A DNA stretch of 64,000 bases from Apoda limacodes (lineage: Eukaryota; Arthropoda; Insecta; Lepidoptera; Limacodidae), in NCBI GenBank assembly GCA_946406115.1, contig OX291543.1, positions 26,128,815 to 26,192,814 on the forward strand. The letters run 5' to 3'. The notes under the pieces are model-generated. The model was not told the origin of the DNA. It saw only the letters and a list, made by a program, of their open reading frames with translations, and did not search any database. Of the stretch, positions 45,460 through 55,654 are shown piece by piece (the first letter of the stretch is position 1; every line of letters starts with the position of its first letter). Both the position numbers and the translations under genes were made by a program.

Positions 45460-46460
45460 TAACCTTTATAAGTTTGTATAGGTAGGCACCTAGCTATTTT
45501 CTCAGAGAGCGCGCCGAACAGAGCGTCTAATACCTACTAAGGAATTGAGCAAATCGCATCAATGATTGATTAGTTTGATTACAGATGGCAAACACTCGTT
45601 GACAAAAGTATAGGATTGTTTTGTATTACCGTCACTTAGGTCCGATGCTGGTCAATGCTTTGAGTATTTAACCTATTCCATTACAACCAATGACATTCTT
45701 TCATGCCTATAACTTTTGCGCAAGTGGAAGCAATAAATTAACATAGTTTTATCGCAATCGGCAATTGGATAAACAATATGGCAGCACATTAAATACTTAT
45801 TAAATTGAAAAATGTATGATGATAATTCATTTATACTTAGTTAATGCTCAAAGTATAGTATTTTTGAGTGAAAGTCATATCGCTTATCAGAATACTGACG
45901 TTCCATAGTTATCCGACAAAATCATACCAGAATAAAGCGCGCGGCGCGGCGAAAGGGGGTCTCGCGCCCGCGTCGTGTGCGATAAGGACAGCAACATTTT
46001 AGCAAAAATGTAAAACGCGCCCGGGCGCCGCCAAGTGTATTCTCTTAAATTGCTCTTGAAACTAGCACATAAAAAAAGCTCTAAATTATTCAACTTACGT
46101 TTTAATAATGTCAAATTTATTCGTGACGTACTCGTAAATATTCCTTTTTTTATTTAAACTTGCGTAATTTTTGGCATAATTTATTCATATACGTCAATAT
46201 CAATAGGAGAATGGAGTGAGCAACTTTAATATGATACCGTGCCAAAACCGCATAAGGTAATATTCAATTGTAGGAAACCGCAAATACCGAGGATCCGTTG
46301 CTTTCGCTATATATCGACATGGTGTGGTGTGGCGCGGACGAAAGTGGGCTAGTCTTTCGTGAAACTGTTTGATAATTATTTCTAACTTTATATTTAGAGG
46401 TTTTTTTATTAATTTTTGACTTAATATTTAGAGTTTTTTATTTTTATACATAACTTTATA
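45460..46460. other. Non-coding DNA with CpG-rich island at 45935-46050
   Basis: The island contains 'gcgcgcggcgcggcgaaagg' and 'acgcgcccgggcgccgccaa', the highest CpG density of the window, with CRE-like 'tgacgt' on both sides (45896, 46123). A smaller patch lies at 46318-46350. It may be a promoter or enhancer. No splice donor fits it convincingly on either strand. Confidence 0.4.
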
Positions 46461-46465
46461 TTTTT

Positions 46466-46759
46466 TAGGTCTCGAACCTCAAAAGGAACCCTTATAGGAT
46501 CACATTGTCTGTCTGTCCGTCGTCCTTCCGTCCGTCCGTCCGTCCGTCCGTCCGTCCGTCCGTCCGTCCGTCCGTCCGTCCGTCCGTCCGTCTGTTTGTC
46601 TGTCTATCTAGACAGATAGACACCTACAAATAAATCTGTAAAAAATATGCTTCCCTTTGACCTTGGAGACTCTATCTCATGGTGAAAGAGCTATTACATA
46701 TAATAAGTTTGTACGAAACCCTCGGTACGCGAGCTAGACTCGCACTTGTCCAGTTTTTT
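46466..46759 (+). mobile_element. (GTCY)n-type MITE with expanded microsatellite
   Basis: It starts 'taggtctcgaacctcaaaag', carries a roughly 100-bp GTCT/GTCC tract (46507-46606), then 'agactctatctcatggtgaa', and ends 'gtacgcgagctagactcgca' and 'cttgtccagtttttt'. The tract is pure GTCC for most of its length, far longer than in the copies at 27.4 and 31.4 kb. Confidence 0.88.
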
Positions 46760-47570
46760 AAATTATATTATATATTTATATTTAGAGTTTTTATATCAAA
46801 AACATTTCCTTATTATGTTTTTTACTATTGATACATTTTGAAAAATTATGATTTTAAAAACATAAAAATATAAAAAATTTATCATTGATATTTATTTAAG
46901 GTACTGTGCGCATTCAGGACAGAACAATAGATTTTCATTTACGTCACATAGTAGTCATCTAATGAACCAAATCAAAATAATAACTTAATTTTTATTTTTC
47001 AGCTTTAATTATTATTTCAATCCGTCCACGTTACGTTTCTACCAATTTGGCATGTCATAACATGTTATTACCAGTCGCCCCAAAGGTAAATAGTCTCCGT
47101 ATATTTACAGTAGTACATTGAACATTCCAAGAAAGCATTTAGTTATATCTTTTTATGGTACACAAGAGCATTCTGACTCAAAATGTTGTATCCTCTAAGC
47201 ATGCTTTAGTAGAATGTCTTAATTTTTGATTATTTATGTATGTTTATTATTATATTATGTGTTATAGTTATAATTAATTTATTATCCATTAATTGCGGTA
47301 CAAATTAATTTATCGATGAAGGCTTTAGATACGGCAATTAATCTTATCAGAAGGGTATCGATTACATTTACCGTAACTATAGTGAAATCACGGTGATTTC
47401 TCCGAGTTAACCAAAGGTAATAAAATACTTTACTGTATCTACTGTTATTAATTTTCTTTTACTTACTACTAAGAATCATAGCTTGACGTGCCTTTCTTTA
47501 TTTGTTTCCTTCGATTTTTAAAAGTCATAAAATTAAACAATATAAGAATACACGCTTAATAAATCAGCAT
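46760..47570. other. AT-rich non-coding DNA
   Basis: No repeat recognised. One possible small exon is listed separately at 47003-47085. Confidence 0.45.
47003..47085 (+). CDS. Possible 83-bp internal exon, weak
   Basis: A good acceptor ('ttttatttttcag') precedes 47003, and AAG|GTAAAT follows 47085. One frame (starting two bases in) is open throughout and includes SIRPRYVSTNLACHNMLLPV; the other two have stops. I recognise no domain, and the donor is only moderate. AT-rich DNA offers many chance acceptors, so this is a candidate only. Confidence 0.2.
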
Positions 47571-47724
47571 TTCTGCTTGTTTGCCACCGTAGTTGTTTTA
47601 AAAATGCCACATGTTTCACTTTTTTTTAGATGGCAAATTGCAGAAATAAAAATATGTATATAAAAAAAGGGACGGTAAAAAACAAAACTGCGTTTTTTTA
47701 CAGTTTTCAACGTAAAGAAACGGG

Positions 47725-48740
47725 CTTACACCATGTTTTGATTTCTTGAGTTCCCGATATTTCGACACAGTAGCATACGACGCCATCTTCTGCGCGTTTA
47801 CCGCTAAGAAAACCCCATTCATTGTGGTATCACAATTCTAAAACACTCTCCATATCCATCTCCAAGGGCATTCGGATCCTAGGTGTTGACATTTCCAGCG
47901 ATGTTCAGTTCCGAGATCATTTGCAAGACAAGGTGAAGCTGGCTTCCAAAAAACTTGGTTTACTCAACAGACGGGAGCAGTACTTCACGTCCGGGCAAAG
48001 GTTGCTGCTTTACAAGTCGCAAGTTTGGCCCCATATGGAGTATATGGAGTACTGCTGCTATCTATAGGCGATGTACCTGGACACCATCTTGGCCTTTTTA
48101 AATCGGTTCAACGACGGGCTGTGAGAATTGTCGACGATCCCCAATTTACTTGCCGTATCGAGCACTTAAGTCTGAGGAGAGATTTGCCTCCCTTTGTGTG
48201 TTCTACCGCTTGTACAATGGGATGTGTTCTAAGGAATTGTTCGAAATGATACCCACGGCTACATTCTACCATACCACCGCTCGCCATCGGCAGGAAATTT
48301 ATAAATTTATATCACACTTTAACACCAAAATGGTCGCGTACAGTGCGGTTTCAGCGAAACTTCCTCCCGCGAACGCTTGAGTTGTGGAATGAGCTCCCTG
48401 CTATGGTTTTCTCTATGGACTACAGTATGGGGTTATTCAAGAAAAAAGTTATTAGATTTTTGAAGGGTCGGCAACGCGTGAATGATACCCCTGGTGTTAC
48501 AAGCATCAATAGGCCATGGTGACCGCTTACCATCAGGCGGACCGTAGGCTTGTTTGCCACCTTAGTGGTATAAAAAAAAGTTAAAGCGGAGTAGTGATCA
48601 GAAATTTACAACCCTAGTTCTTTTACGACAACTATGTCCCAGTGCATTGTGTTTTTTGACCGGCCACCAACACCATCACCCGTGAAGATGGCGTAAGCAA
48701 CTCTGCCGAAATCGGAAACTCAAAAACCAAATAGTGGTAA
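47725..48740. repeat. Inverted repeat pair flanking the LINE remnant
   Basis: 'tgagttcccgatatttcgac' and 'gacgccatcttctgcgc' (47740-47800) correspond to the reverse complement of 'gaagatggcgtaagcaactc' and 'tgccgaaatcggaaactcaa' (about 48685-48735). The arms are diverged, so this is either an old foldback or MITE into which the LINE inserted, or two independent copies in opposite orientation. Confidence 0.55.
47835..48580 (+). pseudogene. LINE (Jockey/CR1-like) reverse transcriptase, 3' part, frameshifted
   Basis: The C-terminal third of a non-LTR reverse transcriptase is readable across four frame segments: ILGVDISSDVQFRDHLQDKV (47850-48060), then GLFKSVQRRAVRIVDDPQ (to about 48165), then RFASLCVFYRLYNGMCSKEL and TARHRQEI (to about 48350), then RNFLPRTLELWNELPAMVFS with GLFKKKVIRFLKGRQRV, ending in a stop at 48522. 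The 3' end 'ggtgaccgcttaccatcagg' and 'cggaccgtaggcttgtttgc' with an A-rich end follows. This is the standard end of a very common lepidopteran LINE. It is 5'-truncated, has at least three frameshifts and is inactive. It lies between two inverted copies of another repeat. Confidence 0.88.
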
Positions 48741-48744
48741 ACTC

Positions 48745-49225
48745 GTTTCTAATATTTTTAATAGATTTATGAAGTGTAAAAAGTTATTAAGTATAAGCCC
48801 GTTTCTAATATTTAAAACTTTTTACTGCAACTAAAACCGCTACTTTGTCCGTTTGTCCATATTTTATTGCTTTTCCCCTTAAAAAAATTAATGACACTTT
48901 TTTAGCTGATTGACCTAAAAAAAGTATCTAAAGTGTTGCGTCATTATACTGAGGATACTTCAATGGACTTTAGGTATTAATTAAAAGCATGTGAGAGTGT
49001 AATAACAACGGTTTAATTGAAGTCATTGATCTCAGTATATTTTTATTACTAGTAATTGAAGATCATGTTTAGAGAATAAAAGACGATCATTAAGAAACCG
49101 AAGCACTTTTGGAATAACTTATGTGTCCGGCTGTAATTTAAAAAGCTGTGTCCCAGGGACTTTTTTGCAAAAATGTCTTGGTGAAGGAAGTAAAAATTTT
49201 GAATAAAGAAAAGAAAAGACGGTAT
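48745..49225. other. AT-rich non-coding DNA
   Basis: No feature recognised. Confidence 0.5.
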
Positions 49226-49228
49226 TAA

Positions 49229-49821
49229 GGCTGAGCGCGCATCACGATTTTGCGTCGTGCGATATTTGTGCCGTAGAAATGTTACATATAGATTGGATAT
49301 GGCAGTGCGCGCATATGCGACATGAAAATCGCAGCGATTTTAAAATTGTGATTTGTTACATTTTGCCGCGATGGCTTGCGACGCGATTGTCGCAAAAATA
49401 AATTTCAACATGTGTATAGTTGTATAGACTCGCGCGTACTGCGATAATTAAATGGCAGTCTATGCTTCACGGCGCGGCAGCGGCGCTCAGTTGCATAGAG
49501 AAGTATAAATAATTTATCAAATGTATCTTTATTGAATGTTCATTCTATAATAGCCCAAGAATTTTCTTTTAAGTGTTTCAAATAAAAGAAACCTTTGTTA
49601 TATCTTTCAGCATTAAAATATGAGTCGAGTATTGACGAATTCTTTTTTTCTTTCTCCATCTCTTCTGAAGGAGCAAGGCAAGACTAGTTTGAAGTCCATG
49701 TTGAGTGTTAACTATCTAACGACTTTTTAATTACAGTGCGCGTTGTGACTTTTCTGCGACATTATACAGCGCAATTTTAAAATCGTGTCGCAAAAAAACT
49801 AATCGCGATGCGCGCTCGGCC
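49229..49821. mobile_element. PIF/Harbinger-type MITE, 593 bp
   Basis: The left end GGCTGAGCGCGCATCACGAT (49229) is the inverted counterpart of the right end ATCGCGATGCGCGCTCGGCC (ending 49821), 18 of 20 matching. TAA flanks both sides (49226-49228 and 49822-49824), a 3-bp TWA target duplication typical of PIF/Harbinger. Further inside, 'tgcgacatgaaaatcgcagc'-like and 'gcgcaattttaaaatcgtgt' text keeps CG-rich motifs. It has no transposase frame. Confidence 0.82.
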
Positions 49822-49824
49822 TAA

Positions 49825-51225
49825 GATTATTATTTTATATGCAGACATGTAGGTCATTTTGAAAATTTACTTTTATATTAAAAATTTTTAAGCTTTTTTG
49901 ACAGGGGTAGATTAGGACATGACAAAATTATATAGGTTCCATTTTTCCCATTTGGCTACAGAATAAAACGGTATAAATTAATGCAATGTGACAATTTCCA
50001 TGAAAATGGTTTCTTAATAATACGTTGTAAGCCACCAAGTGATTGATTTTAATAGATGCATAATAAGTTATAGTTTAAGTTCCACAGTTTAGTTTGAACT
50101 AAAACAACTTTAGTTTAATTATAGCTTAGACAACGTACATTTTAGTTAAAAATATTTTGCTATGTAGGTAGTTGTATAACTGGTTACAATATTTGCGACA
50201 GCAAATCACACATTGTATACAGTAAGTGAATATACAGCATGTTCTGAAAGTTTTATTATTTAATTACATGCCAGGTCATTATTACAACGCTAACTTTAAA
50301 AACACCAACTATATAAATCATATATTTATGGTATTAAAATAATTGATTTAATCTATATAGTTGAGTGTAGCAAAATGAGTGGAATTCTGTAAAATTTCTC
50401 CACGGTGGTGGTCATTTGCTGCACAACATCAGAGCTTGTAATGCGTGGCGTGTGCAGTTCCATGTACAGTCACGGACGGTATACTATTTTAGTGTTGTAA
50501 AGAACAACTAGAAGTGTCAAATTGAGATCAAATTTTAAGAAAGACATTATTGTGAATGTTCTCAAAATCATTGTTTTAAATTTTTTATTTGAATATCAAT
50601 TAAAATGTTCGTTTCGTTTTATCTTACCAGCCAGCCAGCCTTAAGGAACGAATTACTCCAGAAAAAATATTAGGGCGGGTAGAAGATACGTTAGGTTTTT
50701 CGTGAATTTGAAGATTTCTAGATCGGATAATTACCCATAGTCTGTGACACACATCACAGGAGATACTGAGTCAGTTGTCCAACAATGTTTTCACGAAGTA
50801 TTTATTAGCTGCGACATAGGCTCTTGACGACACAACGCACCGCGAACTAGTCGACATTAACGGGCCCATATGGCTCCCACTATACTAGGTGTTGGTACTT
50901 TTCAACTGTGTAGTTTCTATTTCCACAGGATCACGCACGTCCACAGGCACCATATTCGACTCAAGCATAAGTACCTAGGCTAATTTGAATACGTACAATT
51001 TCGTAGTAGGCACTAATCTTATTGACCAACCAGATTTTTTAGGCTCTTTTCTTCTTTACACGGTAGTGGTTATGGTCAATCGCTAAATGGTTGATGCCTT
51101 TTTATTTTGTTTCTTTGGTATCGAATTCTGCATTTTATTTTAGAAACGTCGCAATATATTAGTTTATTTTCATATATAACAGTTTATTTTGTCATAGTAT
51201 TACAAGTATTTTCGTCACCAGCTCT
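49825..51225. other. Non-coding DNA
   Basis: A small minus fragment of the (GTCY)n element start lies at about 49932-49972 ('ccatttttcccatttggcta'). 50860-51000 is slightly GC-rich. No gene recognised. Confidence 0.45.
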
Positions 51226-51300
51226 CTTCGAATAAGCTACGATGACCACTTAACATCAGGCCAACCGTGTGCTTGTATGCCACCTTAGAGTTATAAAAAG
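51226..51300 (+). mobile_element. LINE 3' tail
   Basis: 'acgatgaccacttaacatca', 'ggccaaccgtgtgcttgtat' and 'gccaccttagagttataaaa' match the tail of the LINE at 47835-48580. Confidence 0.75.
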
Positions 51301-51585
51301 CTATACCTCAGCGTACCTACGTGTGTTTAAGAGAGTGGTATAAAAGAGCCAGTTTCAAAAAAGAGCTTAAAAAAGCAAATAGATGTAAAACTAAATAGTT
51401 TATTGAATTTTTTGTAATTTTGTTTCCATATTTTAAAGGTAAGTAAGCTATCAACAAAATGCCAAAAATTAAAAACAAATGTTATCATATTTCCATTTAA
51501 AAATGTGTCATTTAGCTCTTTCACAGCACTGTGGCATTTAATTGTGTATATTTTGATTATTATAAAGAATAATTATCTCTTCCAG

Positions 51586-51838
51586 TGAACTTATGCCAGC
51601 AGGCAGTAGTTGATCGGTGGACGGAGGCAGTATGCGGTACATCTACAGGGCACCTACCTAGTAGCCGACTAATCGCAGCCCCCGGGGTCAGGCCGTGTAG
51701 AAGCCGTCGGCTCACCACGTTTATTATAATAAGACCAGGTAGCCATTATAAGCTTTAGCCATCGCCCTTTACCTATGTTATACATCAGCGAACATTACAT
51801 ACATTAGTGAAATTACAACAGTGTTTAATAATTTTTAG
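51586..51838 (+). other. Possible non-coding or UTR exon
   Basis: An acceptor ('tatctcttccag', AG at 51584-51585) precedes a GC-rich stretch (51590-51730: 'ggtggacggaggcagtatgc', 'cgcagcccccggggtcaggc'). A perfect donor (TTAG|GTAAGT) follows at 51838. One frame is open for about 55 codons from the acceptor and includes VVDRWTEAVCGTSTGHLP, but it stops before the donor, so an untranslated or terminal exon is the only fit. I recognise no domain; it could be an unknown repeat. Confidence 0.2.
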
Positions 51839-52082
51839 GTAAGTTGGATAAGTAGAGAGTAAATGTAGAGTAACTCACAATGTAAAGCAATACCTATTTG
51901 TTTTAAATTCTAAACATTGAATTGGAATTGTTGAAATAATATACATAAAAGCAACATTTATTTAGATATGTAGGTGCACTTTACTTTAGAATATTACATG
52001 ATATGAACTTGGATAAGTAAGTTAAGATAAAAAAGTTTCACATAGCAAGCTGTAGCTATTGTTCGTAAACGTGGAATTATTT

Positions 52083-52262
52083 ATTTATTTCTCTGGAAAC
52101 TTTTCAATTTTCCAGGATAAAATCAGGGTAAAGCCTACATGCATCCTTTTCCGTTCTTACAACTATATCAGTGCCATAATTCAACTCAATTGGATGCTCC
52201 GTTGCGACGTAAAGAAAGGACAAACAAACAAATTTACTTTCACATTCATAATATTAGCATAG
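52083..52262 (+). repeat. Dispersed repeat with standard tail
   Basis: 'cttttcaattttccaggata', 'caattggatgctccgttgcg', 'acaaacaaatttactttcac' and 'attcataatattagcataga' match the second half of the 17381-17665 family. The short frames over it are by-products. Confidence 0.6.
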
Positions 52263-52428
52263 ATACGAGTACTATGTTTCATATAATAATTATATATAAA
52301 GTCTGTTTCATACAAAATATTGTGCTACAACTAATTAGTCGACAATTATGATTAAAGTACCTTTTATATTAGTTTTCATCATAAATATTACATAAGTAAT
52401 TTGTATGCAAATGTAGAAATAAACTTAC

Positions 52429-52501
52429 CTATTAGCGCTTGGACGTGGTAACTGGTGAGAATCTCATTTGCGGTAGTCAGCTTGGCGACGACAACTGATC
52501 T
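52429..52501 (-). CDS. Candidate protein-coding internal exon (73 bp)
   Basis: On the minus strand a strong acceptor ('ttcatatttttcag') sits directly before 52501 and a perfect donor (TAATAG|GTAAGT) directly after 52429. Only one of three frames is open and it reads through both borders. It begins in phase 0 and ends with one base of the next codon, and includes VVVAKLTTANEILTSYHVQ. GC is near 50% against about one third around it, and most codons end in G or C (GTC, GCC, AAG, CTG, ACC, TAC, CAC), as in expressed lepidopteran genes. I do not recognise the protein. If it is an exon, a minus-strand gene spans this region with large introns. It is the strongest host-gene signal in the window. 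Confidence 0.55.
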
Positions 52502-52983
52502 CTGAAAAATATGAATGAAATCAAACCGTATCCACGGACAAAAGATAAAATAACAAATAAATAGAGGCTTGTTAATAACATAATAATAGTAACGAACAAT
52601 AACAGTGTTTCAGAAATAATAAGGTGACATTGCGCGAAGGTAATTTCATCGTTGTCCGAGTGTTGCCCAACCATCTTGCTCCAGACGGTCCCCAAATGTT
52701 TTCTATGCCGACAATTGCGACAAAATACAAGTCCGCAATTATTTCACGATAGGATTGCACAACCAACGGTAAATTAGTCGCATCGTGACGTAGTTTTGAT
52801 TCTATTGGTAGAAATAAGCAATTGTAAATTAATTGCATGATCTTTGAACTGTTGCCAAATGTTATTGAACCCTGGACTATAATTATTCTAGATACAGAAT
52901 TCTTGATAAGAAATGGAAGCCTTATTAGAAAAAAGGAGATTTCTGGACAAAATAATTTATGACAATGTAAAAATCAGGAGATA

Positions 52984-53094
52984 CAGTGCAAAAAACTTTT
53001 CTCACCCGGTATCTGGTCACTAGTGTCGTTCTTTTTAATATGGCGACTGTAGTTTTGATTTTTAACCACCGAGTAGAAAAGTTTTGTTGAATTG
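52984..53094 (+). mobile_element. TA-CAGTG MITE, copy 2
   Basis: It is flanked by TA at 52982-52983 and 53095-53096. The ends are 'cagtgcaaaaaacttttctc' and 'gagtagaaaagttttgttga'. The interior is 'ggtcactagtgtcgttcttt', 'aatatggcgactgtagtttt'. It is the shortest copy (111 bp), missing about 15 bases of interior. Confidence 0.88.
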
Positions 53095-53099
53095 TATTT

Positions 53100-54445
53100 G
53101 TCTTCGTAAACTAAAAACAAACACCCATAGTGATGTATAGTTGATATTGTTTTGTTAGTCACGTAGGTATTTGCGTAGATATCATAAAATCCTGTAAGCA
53201 AAAATATTCTTTCACAAATATACTATCTTGTGAAATAGATACTTAGTTTAATATGAAGGTAAGTAATTGGTTTTTCATCCCATCTATTCGAAAAATGCAA
53301 TTGGTTCGTCATCAGGCGGGAGCAAAGTGCATGTTTGCTCCCACTCCCGAAGCGGGTAGTAATAAACCATTCAACAATAGTTCATTAAATATAGCATATC
53401 AAAACTGTCAAAATGTTTCAAATGTAAATATAAACTTTTAATAAATTCTTTTATTTCAAAAATTGTTTAAATTTTTTTTCATTTGTTGTGTCTAAAAGCA
53501 TCTTTTATTTCTCTTTTCATAGAGGGACATAAAAAAAAGAGTGTGTAAATATGTGTATATTCTTAGTTCGGGCGCCTCGCTACGTTTTAGATTCAAAATA
53601 GGACCCTCGCCGTAAAAATATAATTTTGCTACCTTGTAATACAATCTACTATTTCTAATTATTTATAAAAATATATCAGTGGTGTAGTTCCTAATTTTGG
53701 TTCATAGGTCGCTAATTCGATCGCCTTACACTATATCTCAATCTACTCGTACTAAAAATATTCGTTGGCAATAGCCATTGTTTTTATATCCCAATCAGTC
53801 GTCTATTTATCAATAACCCGAATACTGTATGATGACTAGGTTTTGTAACAAATGATGATACGTCCATTGCCTAACAAGATGGATATTTTCGTACGGACAG
53901 CATGTGCATGAATGAACTTATAGATCGCGTCCGAAACAATAACAAGCGATATAAACAATTTGTGGGCTCCATTAGAGGTTACACTATTGTATAAGTGGAA
54001 CACGCGTCGAAGATCTTTTTGTATATTACACACAGCTATTGTGAACGACGAACAAATTGTACGTAGAAATTCAACGGTTTTGTTGTTTGTACACTGTATT
54101 TGTTAATGATATATTCAGATTTTGTAGTTAAAACTATTAGCTTTATTTTTTGAACAATGATGACATTTACTGCAAGTCGATTAGTCTCTTGTTTATTAAT
54201 TATAAGCCTTTGTTTTGTTGAGTTATGAATTTTCAGAAAAATCTAACAGCAAGGCTTTAGCGAGCAGAAGTTTTATGAACGTTCATAATAATAACTTTTT
54301 GATTCGCACCAATACAAAGATATTTTTTATTTAGATCCAAGATATTTTAATATTTTGCTTTTGACACAATTTGTTGTGATTCGCTAATTCTAAATGTAAA
54401 CCTTGCCTACCAATAATTATCAACGTAACAATTCAGTCTCACAGC
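53100..54445. other. AT-rich non-coding DNA
   Basis: No gene recognised. A 9-bp hairpin ('gggagcaaa' / 'tttgctccc') lies at 53318-53342 inside a 62-codon frame with no domain. 'ggcgcctcgctacgttttag' at 53570 is repeat-like. Confidence 0.45.
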
Positions 54446-54450
54446 GGCCT

Positions 54451-54900
54451 GGAGGCCTACAACTGATATCAGTTTCAATCGTAAAATCCTACGGCGATCG
54501 AGAAATCTACTAAATTGGTACTCATGAACGTTATTGTAGCGCTCAATCGAGAACGGAATTTGGTGGCCAATTTCGGAACTAAAATCCTATACAAATATTC
54601 AGATTCGGTACTCTTTGAGCCATCGGATCGAGAGTGAAATTAGGTACGATGATCTGTGAAAAGGAATGTCAAAATTCTAAATAAACAAAACAAAACTATC
54701 GCTACGAAGATTTAACTTTTACTTTAATTTTTATTAGTTTCAGTATTATATTTATAAATTTTGTGATTTGTGATTTCGCAATGTGTGCAATCCTAATTTC
54801 AATTCAATCGCAATTTGGTTCAGGAGTACCGATGGAGATCGAGTTTAAGCTTGCCACGATATTGGATTGGGATTGAAACTGATATCAGTTGTAGGCCTCC
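54451..54900. mobile_element. MITE with perfect 30-bp terminal inverted repeats
   Basis: 54451-54480 ('ggaggcctacaactgatatc' plus ten bases) is the exact reverse complement of 54871-54900. The 450-bp interior is non-coding, with the phrases 'gatcgagaaatctactaaat' and 'caatcgagaacggaatttgg'. If the outermost G and C are host bases, CTG flanks both sides as a 3-bp duplication, but this is uncertain, so the superfamily is not assigned. Perfect termini suggest a fairly young insertion. Confidence 0.85.
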
Positions 54901-54904
54901 TGTT

Positions 54905-55575
54905 CTGCAACAGAAAATATATATCACTAGATTTTTACTAGATTATATATTTCAATAATATAGAAATATATTTCACTAGATTAAGACATACCTAAGCATC
55001 AATCATGATTAAAAAATCAATGCATATTGAAGGCTACGTCTGTAAGTCTCACACATAACATATCACATACAATAGGCGATGATTTCGATATACATAGCGA
55101 TGAGAGCTGCTTCATTATTACCAGTCGTCGCTAAATATTGATACCGCTCTGTGGTTTAACAAAAATCTGTCTCTAATAGTTGGTAAAAATGTATCCTTTA
55201 TAGTTGAGCTAAGCTTATTTAAAGCTTCAACATTACATTTAATGATAAAGCTACATAACTTGGCTGACCTAGTCAACTACGGGGTGCAAGTTAAAGCCTC
55301 TTTTTACCTTGAGCCTTTGACTAAGGTAAACGCTGAAAGGACGTTATCAACGAGGAGAATAAATCTTTGTACTTTGATATATAATTTTTTTTTGTCCCAT
55401 CTATTCGAAGAGGCAAAGGGTATCTCAATAAGTGTGAGGAAAATGGGTCACTATATATTACTCTTAATAATTGTGACTAAATGACTTTTGAATTTGAAAC
55501 ATTATAAAGCTTGAACGCTATTCGCTTCGATAAAGTATACTGCACGCCACACGGTACCAACATTATTCAACCTCA
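54905..55575. other. AT-rich non-coding DNA
   Basis: No feature recognised. An 80-codon frame at 55242-55484 has no domain. Confidence 0.45.
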
Positions 55576-55583
55576 ACGACGTA

Positions 55584-55648
55584 TTTTGAATCCCTCGCTA
55601 CGCTTAGGATTCTACTCTAAAATCCTTCTCTTTGCTATGGATTCAAAA
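55584..55648. repeat. Imperfect inverted repeat, 'gaatccctcgctacgc' type
   Basis: 'ttttgaatccctcgctacgc' and 'ttaggatt' pair imperfectly with 'aaaatccttctctttgctat' and 'ggattcaaaa'. A similar phrase lies near 53570, suggesting a small dispersed family. Confidence 0.5.
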
Positions 55649-55654
55649 AATCGC

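Noticed and set aside
52572..52838. Harbinger-like transposase fragment on the minus strand
   Set aside because: A 'GARWLGNTRTT' run faintly recalls the 'ARWPGSTHD' motif, but no other motif of the family is found around it.
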